Source: Bradyrhizobium vignae (GTDB taxonomy: Bacteria > Pseudomonadota > Alphaproteobacteria > Rhizobiales > Xanthobacteraceae). From it: a DNA stretch of 64,000 nucleotides. A program made the position numbers and the translations under genes. Position 1 is the first letter of the stretch. Each line of letters opens with the position of its first letter. The notes below the pieces were generated by a model, which did no database searches, was not told where the DNA came from, and saw only the letters and a program-made list of their open reading frames with translations. The stretch spans positions 62,001 through 126,000 of the forward strand of contig NZ_RDQF01000003.1 of the NCBI RefSeq assembly GCF_004114425.1, in the 5' to 3' direction. This document shows positions 63,341 through 64,000 of this stretch, piece by piece.

Positions 63341-63381
63341 GCGCGCGAACGGCGGCCGCTGGAGTTTCGCTCGAAAACGCT

Positions 63382-63999
63382 TTAATCGGCGGCCGCCTGC
63401 GCCGGAACGATCTTGCCGATCATCGTCTCGATCTCTGACTTCACGAGATCTGGTACGGCAATCTGCACCATGTGCCCGAGGTCGGGCAGCACGATCAACC
63501 TCGCATTCGGCACCGCCGCGGCGAATGGGCGCGCGTGGATGCTGGTTTTCACCGTCTTGTCGGGCTCGCCGGCGATGATCGTCACCGGCACGGAAATGTC
63601 GCCATAGCGCGCAACTTGCGCGGCGACGGACTGTTTCAGAGTCACCAGATCATAGGCATTGGCGATGAACTCGCGGGGACGCAGCAAGAGCGGCGTCGCG
63701 GAATCCTTGACGAAGCCATCCGGCATGATTTGCGGCAGAAAGACGTTGCGCGCGCCGGATTCAGCGAGGACGTAGCCGAGCGGCAGCGTGATGGTGTAGG
63801 CGAGCAGCGGACCGATCACGGGCGTTGCGATGATCTCGTTGTAGCGCCCGACACCACCGCGCCAGGGATGCGTGACCGGCGCGAGCATCACGAGACCGGC
63901 AACGCGGTGCGGGTGATCGAGCGCGATCCGCGCCCCGAGCGCGCCGCTCCAGGAATGCACCACGAAAACCGCGCGATCGATCCCGAGCTTGTGAAGCGC
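63382..63999 (-). CDS. Alpha/beta hydrolase, N-terminus beyond the window end
   Basis: Partial; 206 residues or fewer of the C-terminal side are present. The visible start of the frame reads ALHKLGIDRAVFVVHSWSGA, where the nucleophile serine sits in H-S-W-S-G. Later segments: VMLAPVTHPWRG, TIIAGEPDKTVKTS with the acid and DLGHMVQIAVPDLV with the catalytic His. Convergent with cycA. Haloperoxidase-like or lipase-like specificity cannot be told from this part. Confidence 0.85.
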   Translation of the reverse strand, partial: ALHKLGIDRAVFVVHSWSGALGARIALDHPHRVAGLVMLAPVTHPWRGGVGRYNEIIATPVIGPLLAYTITLPLGYVLAESGARNVFLPQIMPDGFVKDSATPLLLRPREFIANAYDLVTLKQSVAAQVARYGDISVPVTIIAGEPDKTVKTSIHARPFAAAVPNARLIVLPDLGHMVQIAVPDLVKSEIETMIGKIVPAQAAAD

Positions 64000-64000
64000 C

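Overview
The window is high-GC chromosomal DNA that reads as an alphaproteobacterium of the order Hyphomicrobiales, most likely Bradyrhizobium or a close relative. This is judged from protein sequences (CycA-type cytochrome c550, DUF2093/DUF4170/DUF6101 proteins, a fluoroacetate-dehalogenase homologue resembling Rhodopseudomonas RPA1163) and from several dispersed palindromic repeat families. No rRNA, tRNA, CRISPR array, integrase or transposase gene was seen. Most of the window is housekeeping genome.

Layout. 0-9 kb: lspA (3' part), a secreted hypothetical, a coupled pair of M16 peptidase-like genes, arfB, small secreted proteins, a cytochrome c, gloA, and a Tat-exported small subunit with a GMC flavoprotein that probably forms a periplasmic sugar/alcohol dehydrogenase. 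9-17 kb: mutL with a tandem repeat abutting its start codon, rsmD, an rluB-like gene with a 330-residue Arg/Asp/Gly-rich extension, tadA, a fluoroacetate-dehalogenase homologue, and purD with a triplicated 16-bp sequence over its stop codon. 17-22 kb is the accessory stretch: a frameshifted unknown gene, a second unknown gene, gene scraps, a GIY-YIG gene between two MITE-like repeats, and two copies of a winged-helix regulator, one beside a truncated membrane gene and the other ending an intact hydrolase-DUF2306-membrane-regulator operon.

22-37 kb: xseA, small hydrolase and secreted genes, a TadG/TadE/TadE surface-protein operon with two microproteins downstream, the DUF4170-acyltransferase-waaA-lpxK lipid A/Kdo operon, a CysQ-like phosphatase, pmbA, a DUF6101 gene and ubiA. 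37-49.6 kb: rsmE, hisZ-hisG, a glycosyltransferase/HpnK-like deacetylase pair, a DUF2076 gene, an L,D-transpeptidase, a CheZ-like gene, a lipoprotein, and groES-groEL under a CIRCE element. 49.7-64 kb: secreted hypotheticals, L-lactate permease, an SbmA/YddA-type ABC exporter, a TorF-like porin, a histone-H1-like protein, glycolate oxidase glcF/glcE and the separated glcD, cytochrome c550 and a partial hydrolase.

The most unusual features are sequence-scale ones. A roughly 103-bp palindromic repeat supplies the stop codon of two unrelated genes and in one place sits inside another repeat. Short tandem repeats touch the mutL start and the purD stop. The 17-20 kb stretch looks like a decayed, rearranged insertion. 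I found no clearly intact multigene system that is convincingly new; the best candidates for unknown biology are the two-gene unknown pair at 17.1-17.9 kb and the DUF2306 operon at 19.8-22.2 kb.
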